64,000 nucleotides of DNA from Alkalimonas cellulosilytica (GCF_036325985.1 NZ_JAUHLI010000008.1:152145-216144); one strand, 5' to 3'. Shown: positions 17,101 through 25,807, counted from the stretch's first letter. Notes: a model not told the origin generated them from the sequence alone. Numbers and translations are program-made.

Positions 17101-18586
17101 CCCCAAAGCTCTGGTCTCAGTAAAACTGGTCTCTGAGCCTGGCATCGGCACCATTGCCACCGGCGTGGCCAAGGCCTATGCCGATTTGATTACCGTGTCC
17201 GGCTACGATGGTGGCACCGGCGCCAGCCCACTCACCTCGGTGAAATACGCTGGCAGCCCCTGGGAATTGGGTCTGGCTGAAGTGCATCAGGCACTGGTCG
17301 ATAACGGCCTGCGCCACAAAGTACGGTTGCAGGTCGACGGTGGCCTGAAAACCGGCCTCGATGTGGTCAAAGCTGCGATTTTAGGCGCTGAAAGTTTTGG
17401 CTTTGGCACCGGTCCCATGGTGGCGCTTGGCTGCAAGTTCCTGCGAATTTGCCATTTGAACAACTGCGCCACCGGCGTAGCGACGCAAGACAGCACCTTG
17501 CGTAAGAACCATTTCAATGGCCTGCCCGAGATGGTCATGAACTACTTTACCTTCCTGGCGCGCGAAGTGCGTGAGCTGTTGGCACAACTTGGGGTCGAGA
17601 AACTGGAAGATTTAATCGGCCGCACCGACTTGTTGGAGCTGGTGGAACCGCAAACCCAGAAACAAAGCCGGTTGGATTTAAGCGAAATTCTGGAGTCTTC
17701 CGGTGTGCGCTCTGAAAAACCACTCTATTGCGTTGAGCCCAATATGCCGTTCGATGCCGGCAATCTGAACTTAAAGCTGGTGGAGCTACTCGGCGATGCA
17801 GTCAAGCGCAAGGCTGGCGGCAGTGTCCGGCTGCCCATCCGCAATACCGATCGCTCGGTTGGCGCTATGCTATCCGGCTTAATTGCCCGCCAGCACGGCA
17901 ATCAGGGCATGGCGGTCGAGCCGGTGCAGGTCCGGTTAACCGGCACGGCAGGCCAGAGCTTTGGTGTCTGGAATGCCGGCGGCCTGCATTTATCCTTGCA
18001 AGGCGATGCCAACGATTATGTCGGTAAAGGCATGACTGGTGGCCAGATTTCGGTGTTCCCACCCAAGGGCGTGGGTTATGCCAAAGAAGGCGCGACCATT
18101 ATCGGCAACACCTGTTTGTACGGTGCTACCGGCGGACGCCTGTTTGCCGCTGGCAAAGCCGGTGAGCGTTTTGCCGTGCGCAATTCCGGGGCTATCGCTG
18201 TGGTGGAAGGCACCGGCGATAACTGCTGCGAATACATGACCGGCGGTGTAGTAGTGGTGCTGGGCGATACCGGTGTCAACTTTGGCGCTGGCATGACCGG
18301 TGGCTTTGCTTACCTGCTCGATGAGCAAGATGATCTGGAGCTGCGGGTCAATCCGGAGCTGGTCGAATGCCTGGATATCAGCATGCCGATTTTGCAGGAA
18401 CACCTGCGCAGCCTGCTGCACCAACACGTTGAACAAACTGGCAGTGAACTGGCGCACCAGATCCTGTCGGACTTTAAAACCTATTTACCCAAATTCCGTC
18501 TGGTCAAACCGAAAACCAGCGATGTACACACCCTGCTAGGTCACCGGGCTCGTTCTTCCGACGAGCTGCGTGTGCAAGCGATGTAA
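14123..18586 (+). CDS. gltB: Glutamate synthase (NADPH) large subunit
   Basis: A 1487-residue enzyme that makes two glutamates from glutamine and 2-oxoglutarate together with GltD. The first 12 residues form a short propeptide; Cys13 in ENCGFGLIAHLAG is the expected N-terminal nucleophile of the class II glutaminase domain. The FMN/synthase domain carries SGEGGEDPRRFGTEKNSKIKQ and SGYDGGTGASP, and the 3Fe-4S cysteines lie in CKFLRICHLNNCATG. The C-terminal glycine-rich beta-helix (GXXG repeats such as YVGKGMTGGQI, NTCLYGATGG) is complete. GGAGG lies seven bases before the ATG. It is coupled to gltD (10 bases between). A long leader and an ArgR-like box suggest regulation by nitrogen or arginine status. 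Confidence 0.97.
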   Translation: MALYQHAQARENCGFGLIAHLAGTPSHKLVRTAINGLDRMQHRGGISADGKTGDGCGLLMQKPDSFFRAIAEEQGWTLGKKYGVGMLFLSQDPDKAAFARKVIEEEVGHETLSLVGWRKMPIDASVLGPIALDSMPQIEQVFVNAQPGWRKRDLERRLYMVRRRIEKRLADDSDFYIPSFSCLVTVFKGLMMPADLPRFYLDLADIRLETAICVFHQRFSTNTMPRWPLAQPFRFLAHNGEINTIKGNRQWARARQYKFGSPLLPDLQQAAPFVKEDTSDSSSLDNMLELFLAGGMDLFRAMRLLVPPAWQGNRVMDDDLKAFYEFNSMHMEPWDGPAGIVMTNGRHVACNLDRNGLRPARFVITKDQILTLASEVGIWDYSPDEVQEKGRVGPGEMLAVDTYTGKVWRSCDIDEDLKQRHPYRAWLNENVQRLIPYEKYELDLIGKRVFDDATMQVYHKLFNYSYEEIDQVMTVLAKDGQEAVGSMGDDTPMAVLSQKPRTLFDYFRQQFAQVTNPPIDPLRENHVMSLATSIGREHNVFSETAGYARRIQFESPVMMYSDLKQLKAADDEFYRHRQFPLNFDPEQQTLQQALESLCQDVVTAVREEQVVLVMLSDRAIAQGKLPIPAAMAVGAVQQALVKAQLRCDSNIIVETATARDPHHFAVLVGLGATGVYPFMAYETVEQLVEKGVLNLSARQAVLNYRKGINKGLYKIMSKMGISTIASYRCSNLFEIIGLGNDIMQLCFAGIDSRIGGANFDDIQQDLQQLAHVAWLKRKPLNHGGLLKYVHDGEYHAYNPDVVQTLQQAVRSGEYRDYQRYSQLVNERPIAHIRDLLRIKPVDKPLPLEQVAPDSELYPRFDSAAMSIGALSPEAHEALAIAMNRLGGRSNSGEGGEDPRRFGTEKNSKIKQIASGRFGVTPHYLVNAEVLQIKVAQGAKPGEGGQLPGEKVTAEIAHLRYSVPGVTLISPPPHHDIYSIEDLAQLIFDLKQVNPKALVSVKLVSEPGIGTIATGVAKAYADLITVSGYDGGTGASPLTSVKYAGSPWELGLAEVHQALVDNGLRHKVRLQVDGGLKTGLDVVKAAILGAESFGFGTGPMVALGCKFLRICHLNNCATGVATQDSTLRKNHFNGLPEMVMNYFTFLAREVRELLAQLGVEKLEDLIGRTDLLELVEPQTQKQSRLDLSEILESSGVRSEKPLYCVEPNMPFDAGNLNLKLVELLGDAVKRKAGGSVRLPIRNTDRSVGAMLSGLIARQHGNQGMAVEPVQVRLTGTAGQSFGVWNAGGLHLSLQGDANDYVGKGMTGGQISVFPPKGVGYAKEGATIIGNTCLYGATGGRLFAAGKAGERFAVRNSGAIAVVEGTGDNCCEYMTGGVVVVLGDTGVNFGAGMTGGFAYLLDEQDDLELRVNPELVECLDISMPILQEHLRSLLHQHVEQTGSELAHQILSDFKTYLPKFRLVKPKTSDVHTLLGHRARSSDELRVQAM

Positions 18587-18596
18587 GGAGACGGTG

Positions 18597-20009
18597 ATGG
18601 CGCAGAATGTTTATCAGTTTATTGATGTCGAGCGGATCGATCCGCCCAAGCGCTCCTTGCAGGAGCGCACTATAGAGTTTGTTGAGATTTACCAGCCAAT
18701 GACCGATACCCAGGTAGCCGGTCAGGCCGATCGTTGCCTCGATTGCGGCAACCCATACTGCGAATGGAAGTGCCCGGTGCACAACTACATCCCGCAGTGG
18801 CTGCAGCTGGCCCATGACGGCAAGATCATTGAAGCGGCCGAGCTGTCGCACAAAACCAACAGCTTGCCGGAAGTCTGTGGCCGGGTTTGCCCGCAAGACC
18901 GGCTGTGCGAAGGGGCCTGTACCCTGAATGAAGGTTTTGGTGCCGTTACCATTGGTAGCATCGAGAAATACATTACCGACAAAGCCTTTGAGATGGGCTG
19001 GCGGCCGGATTTATCGGATGTGACCAAAACCGATAAAAAGGTCGCCATTGTCGGTGCCGGCCCGGCCGGCCTGGCCTGTGCCGATGTGTTGATCCGAAAT
19101 GGCGTCACGCCAGTGGTGTTTGACCGTAATCCGGAAATCGGTGGTCTGCTCACCTTCGGCATTCCAGCCTTTAAGCTGGAAAAAGAAGTGATGCAGCTAC
19201 GCCGGCAGATCTTCAGCGAGATGGGCATTGAGTTTCGCTTAAACACCAGCATTGGCAGCGACATCGCCTTTGACTCTCTGGTGCAGGAGTACGATGCGGT
19301 CTTCCTTGGGCTTGGCACCTACACGCCGATGAAAGGCGGCCTTGCCAACGAGGAAGCGCCAGGCGTGCTGGAAGCCCTGCCCTTTTTGATTGGCAACACC
19401 AATCAGTTAATGGGCTGGCAGACCGAACATCCGTTTGTCAGCATGGAAGGCAAAAAAGTCGTGGTGCTAGGCGGTGGCGATACCGCTATGGACTGCGTTC
19501 GTACTTCCATCCGCCAGGGCGCGCACCAGGTCATTTGTGCCTATCGACGCGATGAAGCCAATATGCCGGGCTCGCGCAAAGAAGTGCAAAATGCCCGCGA
19601 GGAAGGCGTCGAGTTCCAGTTTAATCTGCAACCGCTGGGCATTGAGGTCGATCCGGCCGGCAATGCCTGTGGCGTTCGGGTAGTGCAAACCAAGCTGGGC
19701 GAGCCGGATGCCAATGGCCGCCGCAGCCCAGAGCCAATTGCCGGCTCTGAGCAGGTGCTGGAAGCCGATGCCATCATCATTGCCTTTGGTTTTCAGCCAA
19801 GCCCACCAGCCTGGTTGCAGGACTACGGCATTGAGCTCGATAGCAAAGGCCGGGTCAAAGCCAGTGAGAAAAGCACCTATGCACTACAAACCAATCAGGA
19901 CAAAATCTTCGCCGGCGGCGATATGGTGCTGGGTTCTGATCTGGTAGTGACCGCCATCGCCCAGGGCCGCAAAGCAGCCGAAGGCATACTTGATTATCTG
20001 CAGGTATAA
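18597..20009 (+). CDS. gltD: Glutamate synthase small subunit
   Basis: A 470-residue flavoprotein subunit that passes electrons from NADPH to GltB. The N-terminal 4Fe-4S region shows CLDCGNPYCEWKCPVHNYIP and CGRVCPQDRLCEGACTLN. The FAD fold begins at VAIVGAGPAGLACADVL, the NADPH fold at VVVLGGGDTAMDCVR, and the C-terminal ATG-like FAD motif is IFAGGDMVLGSDLVVTAIAQGRKAA. ATG 18597 follows the AAGGAG that overlaps the gltB stop; the open frame to 18570 is upstream read-through. Length and motif order are normal for GltD. Confidence 0.97.
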   Translation: MAQNVYQFIDVERIDPPKRSLQERTIEFVEIYQPMTDTQVAGQADRCLDCGNPYCEWKCPVHNYIPQWLQLAHDGKIIEAAELSHKTNSLPEVCGRVCPQDRLCEGACTLNEGFGAVTIGSIEKYITDKAFEMGWRPDLSDVTKTDKKVAIVGAGPAGLACADVLIRNGVTPVVFDRNPEIGGLLTFGIPAFKLEKEVMQLRRQIFSEMGIEFRLNTSIGSDIAFDSLVQEYDAVFLGLGTYTPMKGGLANEEAPGVLEALPFLIGNTNQLMGWQTEHPFVSMEGKKVVVLGGGDTAMDCVRTSIRQGAHQVICAYRRDEANMPGSRKEVQNAREEGVEFQFNLQPLGIEVDPAGNACGVRVVQTKLGEPDANGRRSPEPIAGSEQVLEADAIIIAFGFQPSPPAWLQDYGIELDSKGRVKASEKSTYALQTNQDKIFAGGDMVLGSDLVVTAIAQGRKAAEGILDYLQV

Positions 20010-20013
20010 AACA

Positions 20014-20040
20014 AAGCGCCCGGCTGATGCCGGGCACTTT
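20014..20040 (+). terminator. Hairpin after gltD
   Basis: GCCCGGC (20018-20024), loop TGAT, GCCGGGC (20029-20035), with AAAG/CTTT extending the stem across one mismatch. The T-run is short (three), so termination may be partial. The symmetric flanks could also serve the converging gene at 20067-22097. Confidence 0.6.
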
Positions 20041-20066
20041 CGAGTCCTTGCTGCATGATCGAGCAA

Positions 20067-22097
20067 CTACTTCAACACCCGCAGTAAATTGCTAAAATCA
20101 TCCGTCCACTGAATGGCTGGGTTCAGCGGGGTCGGCCAATTGCCTGCCAGCTGCTGAATCGCTTCTTGCCGGATAAAGTCCTGATTCGTGGTGAGCAACA
20201 CCCATTCGGTCGCCGCCGGGTTTTGGCTATCGGCCGGCGTGTGAAAAAACAGCGCGTCCAACCCAAAGTGACTGGCGTGATTGCGCACCACCGAGGTTAA
20301 ATCCAGGTAGTTGTTTGAGATATGCACTGCCAATACGCCATCGGTGTGCAAATGCTGCAAATACAATGTAAAGGCTTCGCGGGTCAGTAAATGTTGCGGG
20401 ATGGCATCGCTGCTAAAAGCATCCAGCACCAGCACATCAAACTGCTGGCTGCCCTGTTGCTGCAACTGCTGTTGCAGCACCAAACGGCCATCTCCCAGCA
20501 ACACCTCAACGATCGCAGCGCTATCGGCCAGATAACTAAAGTGCTGCTGCGCCGTGCGGATAACCGCTGGATTCAGCTCGTAAAACTGAATGCGATCCCC
20601 AGCCTCACCATAGACCGCCAGGGTGCCGGCTCCCAGACCGACCATGCCAAAATGCCGGCCTGCGTTTTTCGTACCATCCGAGGTGCTTAGCTGCGGTTGA
20701 CGATACTGCAGCGCCAGCGCCACGCCGGTACCAGGCCGGTAGTAGCTCAGCGCTTGTTGCCGCTGCTCCAAAGCCAGATACTGAGCGCCATGGCTGGTGG
20801 TGCCATCAATCAGAATACGCTGTAACTGTCCGGCCACTGGGATATCCCGCACCACCAGGCTGCCGTAGAAATTACGCTCTTGATGCACGGTAAACTGGTT
20901 TAGCAACAAATGCAGCCAAATCGCCAACAGCGCAAAACTTGCAGCCCCCCCCAGCCAGGCGACTTTTCGCCACAGCACCAGTTGACGCTGCCAGGGCAGC
21001 ACGGCCAGCAGCAGAATAGCCAGCAGCACCAACGGGAATTCATGGAAATCATTTAAAAGAGCCGGAGCTAATAGATTAACCAGTAAGCCACCCAACACGC
21101 CGCCAAGCGCCATCGCCAGATAAAAGCGGGTGAGCTGACTTGCTACTGGCTTTAAGCGTGCCAGCTCGCCGTGACACAGCATGCAGCCGCTGAACAGGAT
21201 CAGCAGATACAAAGCCAGCTGCGAATAGAGATCGAATAACCTGCCAAAGTGGATCAGCACCAGCGCCAGCACCAAACCAATACCAAACAGGTACAGCCAG
21301 ATCGCGCGTTGATACCAGTGCTCGCGGTTAAATACCAGAATAAAGCTCAGCAGATACAGTGCCAGCGGTACCACCCACAAAAAAGGCACTGGCGGTACGT
21401 TTTGCGTCAGTTGCTGCGTCACCGCCAGCAATAACACCACCCCTGCGGCCGATAAACTGAGCCAATAACCCCACTGCCTGCTACTGGCAGCAGCAACAGC
21501 TTCAGAACTAGTACTGGCCTTCGGCCACTGCCATCTAAGTAAGACCAATAGCAACAAAGCCAGGCCAGTAAAGCCCAACTGCCAGCTAAAAAACTGCTGC
21601 GACAATGGCAGCCAGGGCTCCACGATAAAAGGATAACTAAGCAAAGCCCCTAAAGAGCCTAGATTGGATAATGCATAAAGCCGGTAAGGCGAGCGCATGG
21701 GGAAACGCTCAGCAAACCAGCGCTGCACCAGGGGGGCGCTGGCCGCTACCACCAACAACGGCAGACCCAATAAAAACAGCAGCCAGCTTAAAATACTAAG
21801 CAATGGATAAGCAGATGGCTCGGGCGCTGAGACGGCACTGCCAGCCCACCACAACCAAAGCAGCGCCAACAGCACCAGACTGCCGTGCACAGTCCGTTGC
21901 TGCTTTAAACTCAGCCTATGAGTCAGCCAATGCGCATAGCTGTACCCGGCCAGCAGCATCAGTTGAAAGAACAGCATGCAAGCAGTCCAGACCGCAGCGC
22001 CACCACCGTAATAGGGCAATAACCAACGTGCTGCCAGCGGCTGGATCAGAAACAACAACAAGGCACTGAGGAAAATGGTGATGGCAAATAAAGGCAC
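20067..22097 (-). CDS. Membrane protein fused to a spermidine synthase-like domain
   Basis: A 676-residue protein. Residues 1 to about 420 form some 12 hydrophobic segments starting IFLSALLLFLIQPLAARWLLPYYGG, a signature of the fused MFS/spermidine synthase family. Residues about 450-660 form a SAM-type Rossmann domain with GMVGLGAGTLAVYGE, FYELNPAVIRTAQQHF, LLGDGRLVL and VLVLDAFSSDAIP. Such domains bind decarboxylated SAM or a related nucleoside; the reaction for these membrane fusions is not established. The start is GTG. Genes on both sides run the opposite way (gltD convergent, the YfcC transporter divergent), so it is a single-gene unit. Confidence 0.85.
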   Translation of the reverse strand: MPLFAITIFLSALLLFLIQPLAARWLLPYYGGGAAVWTACMLFFQLMLLAGYSYAHWLTHRLSLKQQRTVHGSLVLLALLWLWWAGSAVSAPEPSAYPLLSILSWLLFLLGLPLLVVAASAPLVQRWFAERFPMRSPYRLYALSNLGSLGALLSYPFIVEPWLPLSQQFFSWQLGFTGLALLLLVLLRWQWPKASTSSEAVAAASSRQWGYWLSLSAAGVVLLLAVTQQLTQNVPPVPFLWVVPLALYLLSFILVFNREHWYQRAIWLYLFGIGLVLALVLIHFGRLFDLYSQLALYLLILFSGCMLCHGELARLKPVASQLTRFYLAMALGGVLGGLLVNLLAPALLNDFHEFPLVLLAILLLAVLPWQRQLVLWRKVAWLGGAASFALLAIWLHLLLNQFTVHQERNFYGSLVVRDIPVAGQLQRILIDGTTSHGAQYLALEQRQQALSYYRPGTGVALALQYRQPQLSTSDGTKNAGRHFGMVGLGAGTLAVYGEAGDRIQFYELNPAVIRTAQQHFSYLADSAAIVEVLLGDGRLVLQQQLQQQGSQQFDVLVLDAFSSDAIPQHLLTREAFTLYLQHLHTDGVLAVHISNNYLDLTSVVRNHASHFGLDALFFHTPADSQNPAATEWVLLTTNQDFIRQEAIQQLAGNWPTPLNPAIQWTDDFSNLLRVLK

Positions 22098-22263
22098 AGC
22101 TGTATCCGGCTGGTTTTACAAGGCGCTCAGCCTAGCTAAAGCCAGCACAGACTGCAAGCCTGTTCAGAGCCGCAACAAAAAACCAACGGGGCCTTGGTTG
22201 CTTACCCTCCTTCAGGTAGACTTGGCGAGTTTGTATTCACCCTCATAACAAAAAGGTCTTTCC

Positions 22264-23700
22264 ATGAAGAAAGCATTTAAGGTTCCTCATACCCTCACCT
22301 TGCTGTTTAGCATGATGATCGTGGCCATGATTGCCACCTGGATCGTGCCGCAAGGTTTTTTTGAAACGGCCCTGACCGATACCGGACGCACGGTAGTCAT
22401 TCCCGGCACCTATACCCTGGCTGAAGAGCGTGGCTTACTTACCCCCTGGCAACTGCTGACAGCCGTACCCCGCGCCTTTGCCGCAGCGCAGGATATTATT
22501 TTCTTTGTATTCATCGTTGGTGGCGTACTGGCTATCGCCCGAAAAACTGGTACTGTCGATGCGTTGATTGGTCGTTTGCTGGAAAAACACAGTGACGCAC
22601 CGCATAAATTGATTTTTATGGTGATCTTCTTTTTCTCACTGGCATCTGGTGCCATCGGCACTGCCGGTGAGTACATTCCCTTTGTGCTGATTTTAGTGGC
22701 GCTGTGCAAAGCGATGCGGCTTGATAGCATGACAGCGGTCGGTATGACCGTAGCAGGCTATGGTGTCGGCTATGGGGTGTCTGCTTTTAACCCCTTTACC
22801 GTGCTTATTGCACAAGGCATTGCTGAAGTGCCGCCATATTCCGGTATGTGGTTGCGCCTGGCGCTGATCCTGCCATTTTGTATTATTGCCTACCATCATG
22901 TCTGGCGATACGCTCAGAAAGTCATTGCCGATCCCAAAGCGTCCATGGTGGCCGATTTGCCCTGCCCGGTTGGTGATATCAGCAATAAAAGCTACCCCAG
23001 CTTAAACAAGCGGCATCAACTGATCCTTGCTACTTTCCTGGTAACTATTGGCATTGCGATTTATGGTATTTCCCAGCATGGCTGGTATCTGTATGAGCTG
23101 GGTGCTTGTTTTGTCGGTTGGGGCTTACTAACCACCCTGATTGGCCGGCTGAGCTTTGACGAGGCTTCCGATAGCTTTATTGAAGGGGTCAAAGATTTAA
23201 CCACCACCGCAGTACTGATTGGTATTGCCCGCGGTATCGCGCTGATTTTAGAAGATGGCCAGATCCTGCATAGCATTGTACATGGCTTGTCATTGCCACT
23301 GTCGCATGTACCGGCGACTATTTCAGCCTTTGGTATGCTGGTGATTCAAACCATCCTGAATCTGTTTGTTCCCTCTGGCAGTGGCCAGGCTTTTGTCACC
23401 ATGCCGCTGATGGCACCTCTTAGCGATTTAGTGGGCGTACCGCGTCAGGTCGCCGTGCTGGCGTATCAGTTTGGTGATGGTTTCTCCAACATGATCGTGC
23501 CCACCAATGCCGTACTGATGGGCATCATTGGTATTGCCGGCGTGCCTTACGATCGCTGGTTTAAGTTCTGTATGCCGCTGCTGCTAAAGCTAATGCTGGC
23601 CGCGGCTGTAGTGCTGATGTTGGCCGTGGTGTTCGGCTACGGTGCAGATGTGCAGCCTGAAGTGGTCCTGGCGCCGGTTGAAACCGTCACCGCCCCTTAA
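22264..23700 (+). CDS. Second YfcC-family transporter
   Basis: A 478-residue inner-membrane carrier, a paralogue of the protein at 11080-12570. Shared features include ISAF-type NPFTVLIAQGIAEVP, GIARGIALILEDGQILHSIV, and the C-terminal FVPSGSGQAFVTMPLMAPLSDLVGVPRQVAVLAYQ split across two helices. About 11-12 membrane segments are visible. The substrate is unknown; basic amino acids or peptides are predicted for the family. AAAGG precedes the ATG. The RIO kinase gene starts 12 bases after its stop, suggesting an operon. It is not next to a peptidase, so it may have a different substrate from its paralogue. Confidence 0.86.
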   Translation: MKKAFKVPHTLTLLFSMMIVAMIATWIVPQGFFETALTDTGRTVVIPGTYTLAEERGLLTPWQLLTAVPRAFAAAQDIIFFVFIVGGVLAIARKTGTVDALIGRLLEKHSDAPHKLIFMVIFFFSLASGAIGTAGEYIPFVLILVALCKAMRLDSMTAVGMTVAGYGVGYGVSAFNPFTVLIAQGIAEVPPYSGMWLRLALILPFCIIAYHHVWRYAQKVIADPKASMVADLPCPVGDISNKSYPSLNKRHQLILATFLVTIGIAIYGISQHGWYLYELGACFVGWGLLTTLIGRLSFDEASDSFIEGVKDLTTTAVLIGIARGIALILEDGQILHSIVHGLSLPLSHVPATISAFGMLVIQTILNLFVPSGSGQAFVTMPLMAPLSDLVGVPRQVAVLAYQFGDGFSNMIVPTNAVLMGIIGIAGVPYDRWFKFCMPLLLKLMLAAAVVLMLAVVFGYGADVQPEVVLAPVETVTAP

Positions 23701-23712
23701 CCGAAGCTCTTG

Positions 23713-24570
23713 ATGAAAACACCTAAACGTATTCAGCCGCTGATCGATGAAGGCCTGGTGGATGAAGTAGTGAGGCCGCTGATGAGTGGCAAAGAAGCCG
23801 CAGTGTACATAGTTCGCTGCGGTGAGACCATGCGCTGCGCTAAAGTCTATAAAGAGGCCAGCCAGCGCAGCTTTAAAAAAGCGGTGCAATACCAGGAAGG
23901 CCGTAAAGTTCGTAGCTCCAGACGCGCCAGAGCCATGGAAAAAGGCTCAGGGTTTGGGCGCAAGCAAGCCGAAGAAAGCTGGCAGCACGCCGAGGTAGAT
24001 GCTTTGTATAAACTGTCCGATGCAGGCGTACGGGTACCTGCCCCTTACGGCTGCTTTGATGGCATCTTGCTGATGGAGTTGATTCTGGATGAAGACGGTG
24101 ATGTTGCGCCGCGTTTAAATGATATTGAACTAAGTGCCGAACAAGCAAGGCGCGATCATCAAAGTATGATGCAGGATGTGCTGCGGATGCTGTCTGTTGG
24201 TTTGGTGCATGGTGACTTGTCTGAATTTAATGTGCTGCAAGCGCCAGAAGGCCCGGTCATTATCGATCTGCCCCAGGTGGTGGATGCCGCCGCCAATAAC
24301 AATGCTCAGTGGATGCTAGCGCGTGATGTTAACAACATCACTCAGTACTATGCGCAATTTGCGCCTGAACTAGCAAACACCCAGTATGCTAAAGAAATCT
24401 GGGCTTTGTTTGAAGCCGGTAACCTGAATCCCGATACCGAATTAACCGGGGTATTTCGCGAAGCAGAGCAAGCTGCGGATGTTACTGCCGTGCTGGCTGA
24501 GATCAATGCTGTGTTCGAAGAAGTTCAAGAGCGCAAAGCCAGGCAACAAGCAGCAAAAAGCCAGGATTAG
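23713..24570 (+). CDS. RIO1-type serine protein kinase
   Basis: A 285-residue kinase of the RIO family, which lacks the usual substrate-binding subdomains of eukaryotic kinases. The nucleotide-binding strand is MSGKEAAVYIVRCG with probable ATP-contact Lys44. The catalytic loop is HGDLSEFNVL (Asp168, Asn173) and the metal-binding DFG equivalent is IIDLPQ (Asp185). In eukaryotes and archaea RIO kinases act in small-subunit ribosome maturation; the bacterial role is not settled. ATG 23713 is preferred over the TTG one codon before. It follows the YfcC gene by 12 bases. Confidence 0.88.
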   Translation: MKTPKRIQPLIDEGLVDEVVRPLMSGKEAAVYIVRCGETMRCAKVYKEASQRSFKKAVQYQEGRKVRSSRRARAMEKGSGFGRKQAEESWQHAEVDALYKLSDAGVRVPAPYGCFDGILLMELILDEDGDVAPRLNDIELSAEQARRDHQSMMQDVLRMLSVGLVHGDLSEFNVLQAPEGPVIIDLPQVVDAAANNNAQWMLARDVNNITQYYAQFAPELANTQYAKEIWALFEAGNLNPDTELTGVFREAEQAADVTAVLAEINAVFEEVQERKARQQAAKSQD

Positions 24571-24634
24571 TTCAAGGAGGCAATTATTACTGCACAAGTG
24601 TGGGCTAAATGCGCTTTTTGATGCAGTGTCTGAA

Positions 24635-24684
24635 GTTTAAACAACGGAAAGCAGCTAGCTTCCAAACCACTTTCCATTTTAAAC
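24635..24684. other. Long imperfect hairpin between convergent genes
   Basis: GTTTAAA (24635-24641) pairs with TTTAAAC (24678-24684), and inside it GGAAAG (24646-24651) with CTTTCC (24670-24675). It lies between the converging RIO kinase and secreted-protein genes and may end transcription from both sides, though there is no clear T-run. Confidence 0.4.
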
Positions 24685-24691
24685 AGCATCA

Positions 24692-25204
24692 TTAACGCAT
24701 AGCAGGTTTTACTTCGGTTACTTTGAGTTTCGCGCTATGCAGCTCGGCTGCACCATGCACGCCCACCCAAATATTGTACTGCCCTTCTCTTGGGTTTTGG
24801 AAAATAACCATTGGGTTTAAGCCAATAAAATCATCATTGCAGTACCAACGCCCATCCGGTGCATTGACTACCAGGGTGGTATCGGCATCCGACTCGACAT
24901 GAATATAAACCACCGCACTGCTACCGGAAAAGTTAAAGTCTACATCAGGCCTGCTATAATTGATGAAGCCTTTACAACCTGGGGCTAAAGACGATGTCAC
25001 TTCACGCCCTCCTCCCGCTTGCAAATCCTGCACCCAGGGATCTGGTGTAAAACCTGCGGCAAGGCTGACCGTGCCATAAACAGGGTTACCTTTCCAGTTC
25101 GGCTCATCAGCCTGAGTCATGGCACTAAAGCAGGCAGTAGCTGCCAGCATGCTTACTTTTAGCAGAGCGACCTTGTTGGTGGATAACGACAAGCCCTTGT
25201 ACAT
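24692..25204 (-). CDS. Secreted protein of the peptidase-associated (PPC-like) type
   Basis: A 170-residue secreted protein. The signal sequence is extended (positively charged start, hydrophobic VSMLAATACFSAMTQA, cut near residue 32). The mature part, beginning WKGNPVYGTVSLAAGFTPDP, matches proteins often labelled "peptidase S1" in databases, but no catalytic triad is visible. It resembles a beta-sandwich like pre-peptidase C-terminal domains: TLVVNAPDGRWYCNDD and GQYNIWVGVHG are typical of that fold. Two or three cysteines may form a disulfide. AAGGA precedes the start. It probably binds a ligand or wall component in the periplasm or outside; the function is not known. Confidence 0.7.
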   Translation of the reverse strand: MYKGLSLSTNKVALLKVSMLAATACFSAMTQADEPNWKGNPVYGTVSLAAGFTPDPWVQDLQAGGGREVTSSLAPGCKGFINYSRPDVDFNFSGSSAVVYIHVESDADTTLVVNAPDGRWYCNDDFIGLNPMVIFQNPREGQYNIWVGVHGAAELHSAKLKVTEVKPAMR

Positions 25205-25382
25205 TTTTCATTCCTTATAAATAATGTTCTGATATGAACGGAGTAAAAATATAGGGCAATTCAAAAGCTGTCAATCACCATCATAGACTTTGTAAGATCG
25301 AATAAAAAACAGGCCAAACGTAGCAGTAACTGACTGTTTTTTTTGAAAAATAAGGAATTTTACTATGGATAAGTCTTAGCAG

Positions 25383-25446
25383 GACAGGCCGCTAAGTTCG
25401 TAGCGATGAGCGAGCCAACTGAAGGACCGCTTCGCAAAAAGCGATC
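25383..25446 (-). pseudogene. Decayed fifth tRNA-Asp remnant
   Basis: Two blocks match the tRNA-Asp copies. GACAGGCCG at 25383-25391 equals the anticodon arm. The stretch 25415-25446 matches the 5' half plus its leader: 18 of 22 bases over the CCAACTGAA...ACCGCT region, then AAAAGCGAT as in the leader of the neighbouring copy. A 14-base insertion and a missing 3' half show it is not functional. It lies just downstream of the array. Confidence 0.5.
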
Positions 25447-25484
25447 AGACCTAAAGTGATAAACAGAGAAATATACAAAAGAAG

Positions 25485-25561
25485 TGGCGGAGCGGACGGG
25501 GCTCGAACCCGCGACCCCCGGCGTGACAGGCCGGTATTCTAACCAACTGAACTACCGCTCC
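25485..25561 (-). tRNA. tRNA-Asp (GUC), copy 4 in transcription order
   Basis: 77 bases with encoded CCA. On the minus strand it starts GGAGCGG, the D-arm contains TTCAGTTGGTTAGAA, the anticodon loop is CTGTCAC (anticodon GTC), and the T-arm is GGGTTCGAGCCC. The acceptor stem is closed by CCGCTCC. The copy is identical to the three others. Confidence 0.96.
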
Positions 25562-25610
25562 GCGAAAAGCGATTTGGCATTAGAGCCAACAATAGTGATG
25601 TACAAAGAAG

Positions 25611-25687
25611 TGGCGGAGCGGACGGGGCTCGAACCCGCGACCCCCGGCGTGACAGGCCGGTATTCTAACCAACTGAACTACCGCTCC
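25611..25687 (-). tRNA. tRNA-Asp (GUC), copy 3 in transcription order
   Basis: Identical 77-base copy with encoded CCA, separated from the 25485 copy by 49 bases. Anticodon loop CTGTCAC. Confidence 0.96.
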
Positions 25688-25730
25688 GCAGCGGTATACA
25701 CCAACTAAAGCTTTGCAATCGATCCGATAG

Positions 25731-25807
25731 TGGCGGAGCGGACGGGGCTCGAACCCGCGACCCCCGGCGTGACAGGCCGGTATTCTAACCAACTGAACTA
25801 CCGCTCC
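25731..25807 (-). tRNA. tRNA-Asp (GUC), copy 2 in transcription order
   Basis: Identical 77-base copy, separated from the previous one by 43 bases. The flanking GCTATCGGAT and ATCCGATAG are complementary and extend the acceptor stem in the precursor, which may guide RNase processing. Confidence 0.96.

Noticed and set aside
24692..25204. Calling this gene a serine peptidase S1, as database names suggest
   Set aside because: I cannot see the His-Asp-Ser triad; the sequence fits a beta-sandwich binding domain better.
25300..25350. CTGTTTTTTTT after an AAAAAACAG stretch as a terminator of the tRNA operon
   Set aside because: The stem is A/T-only with a long loop, so it is too weak to claim as an intrinsic terminator.
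25484..25792. Open frames of 70-74 codons inside the tRNA array on both strands
   Set aside because: They are translations of tRNA-Asp repeats; the encoded peptides (AERTGLEPATPGV and similar) are well-known database artefacts.
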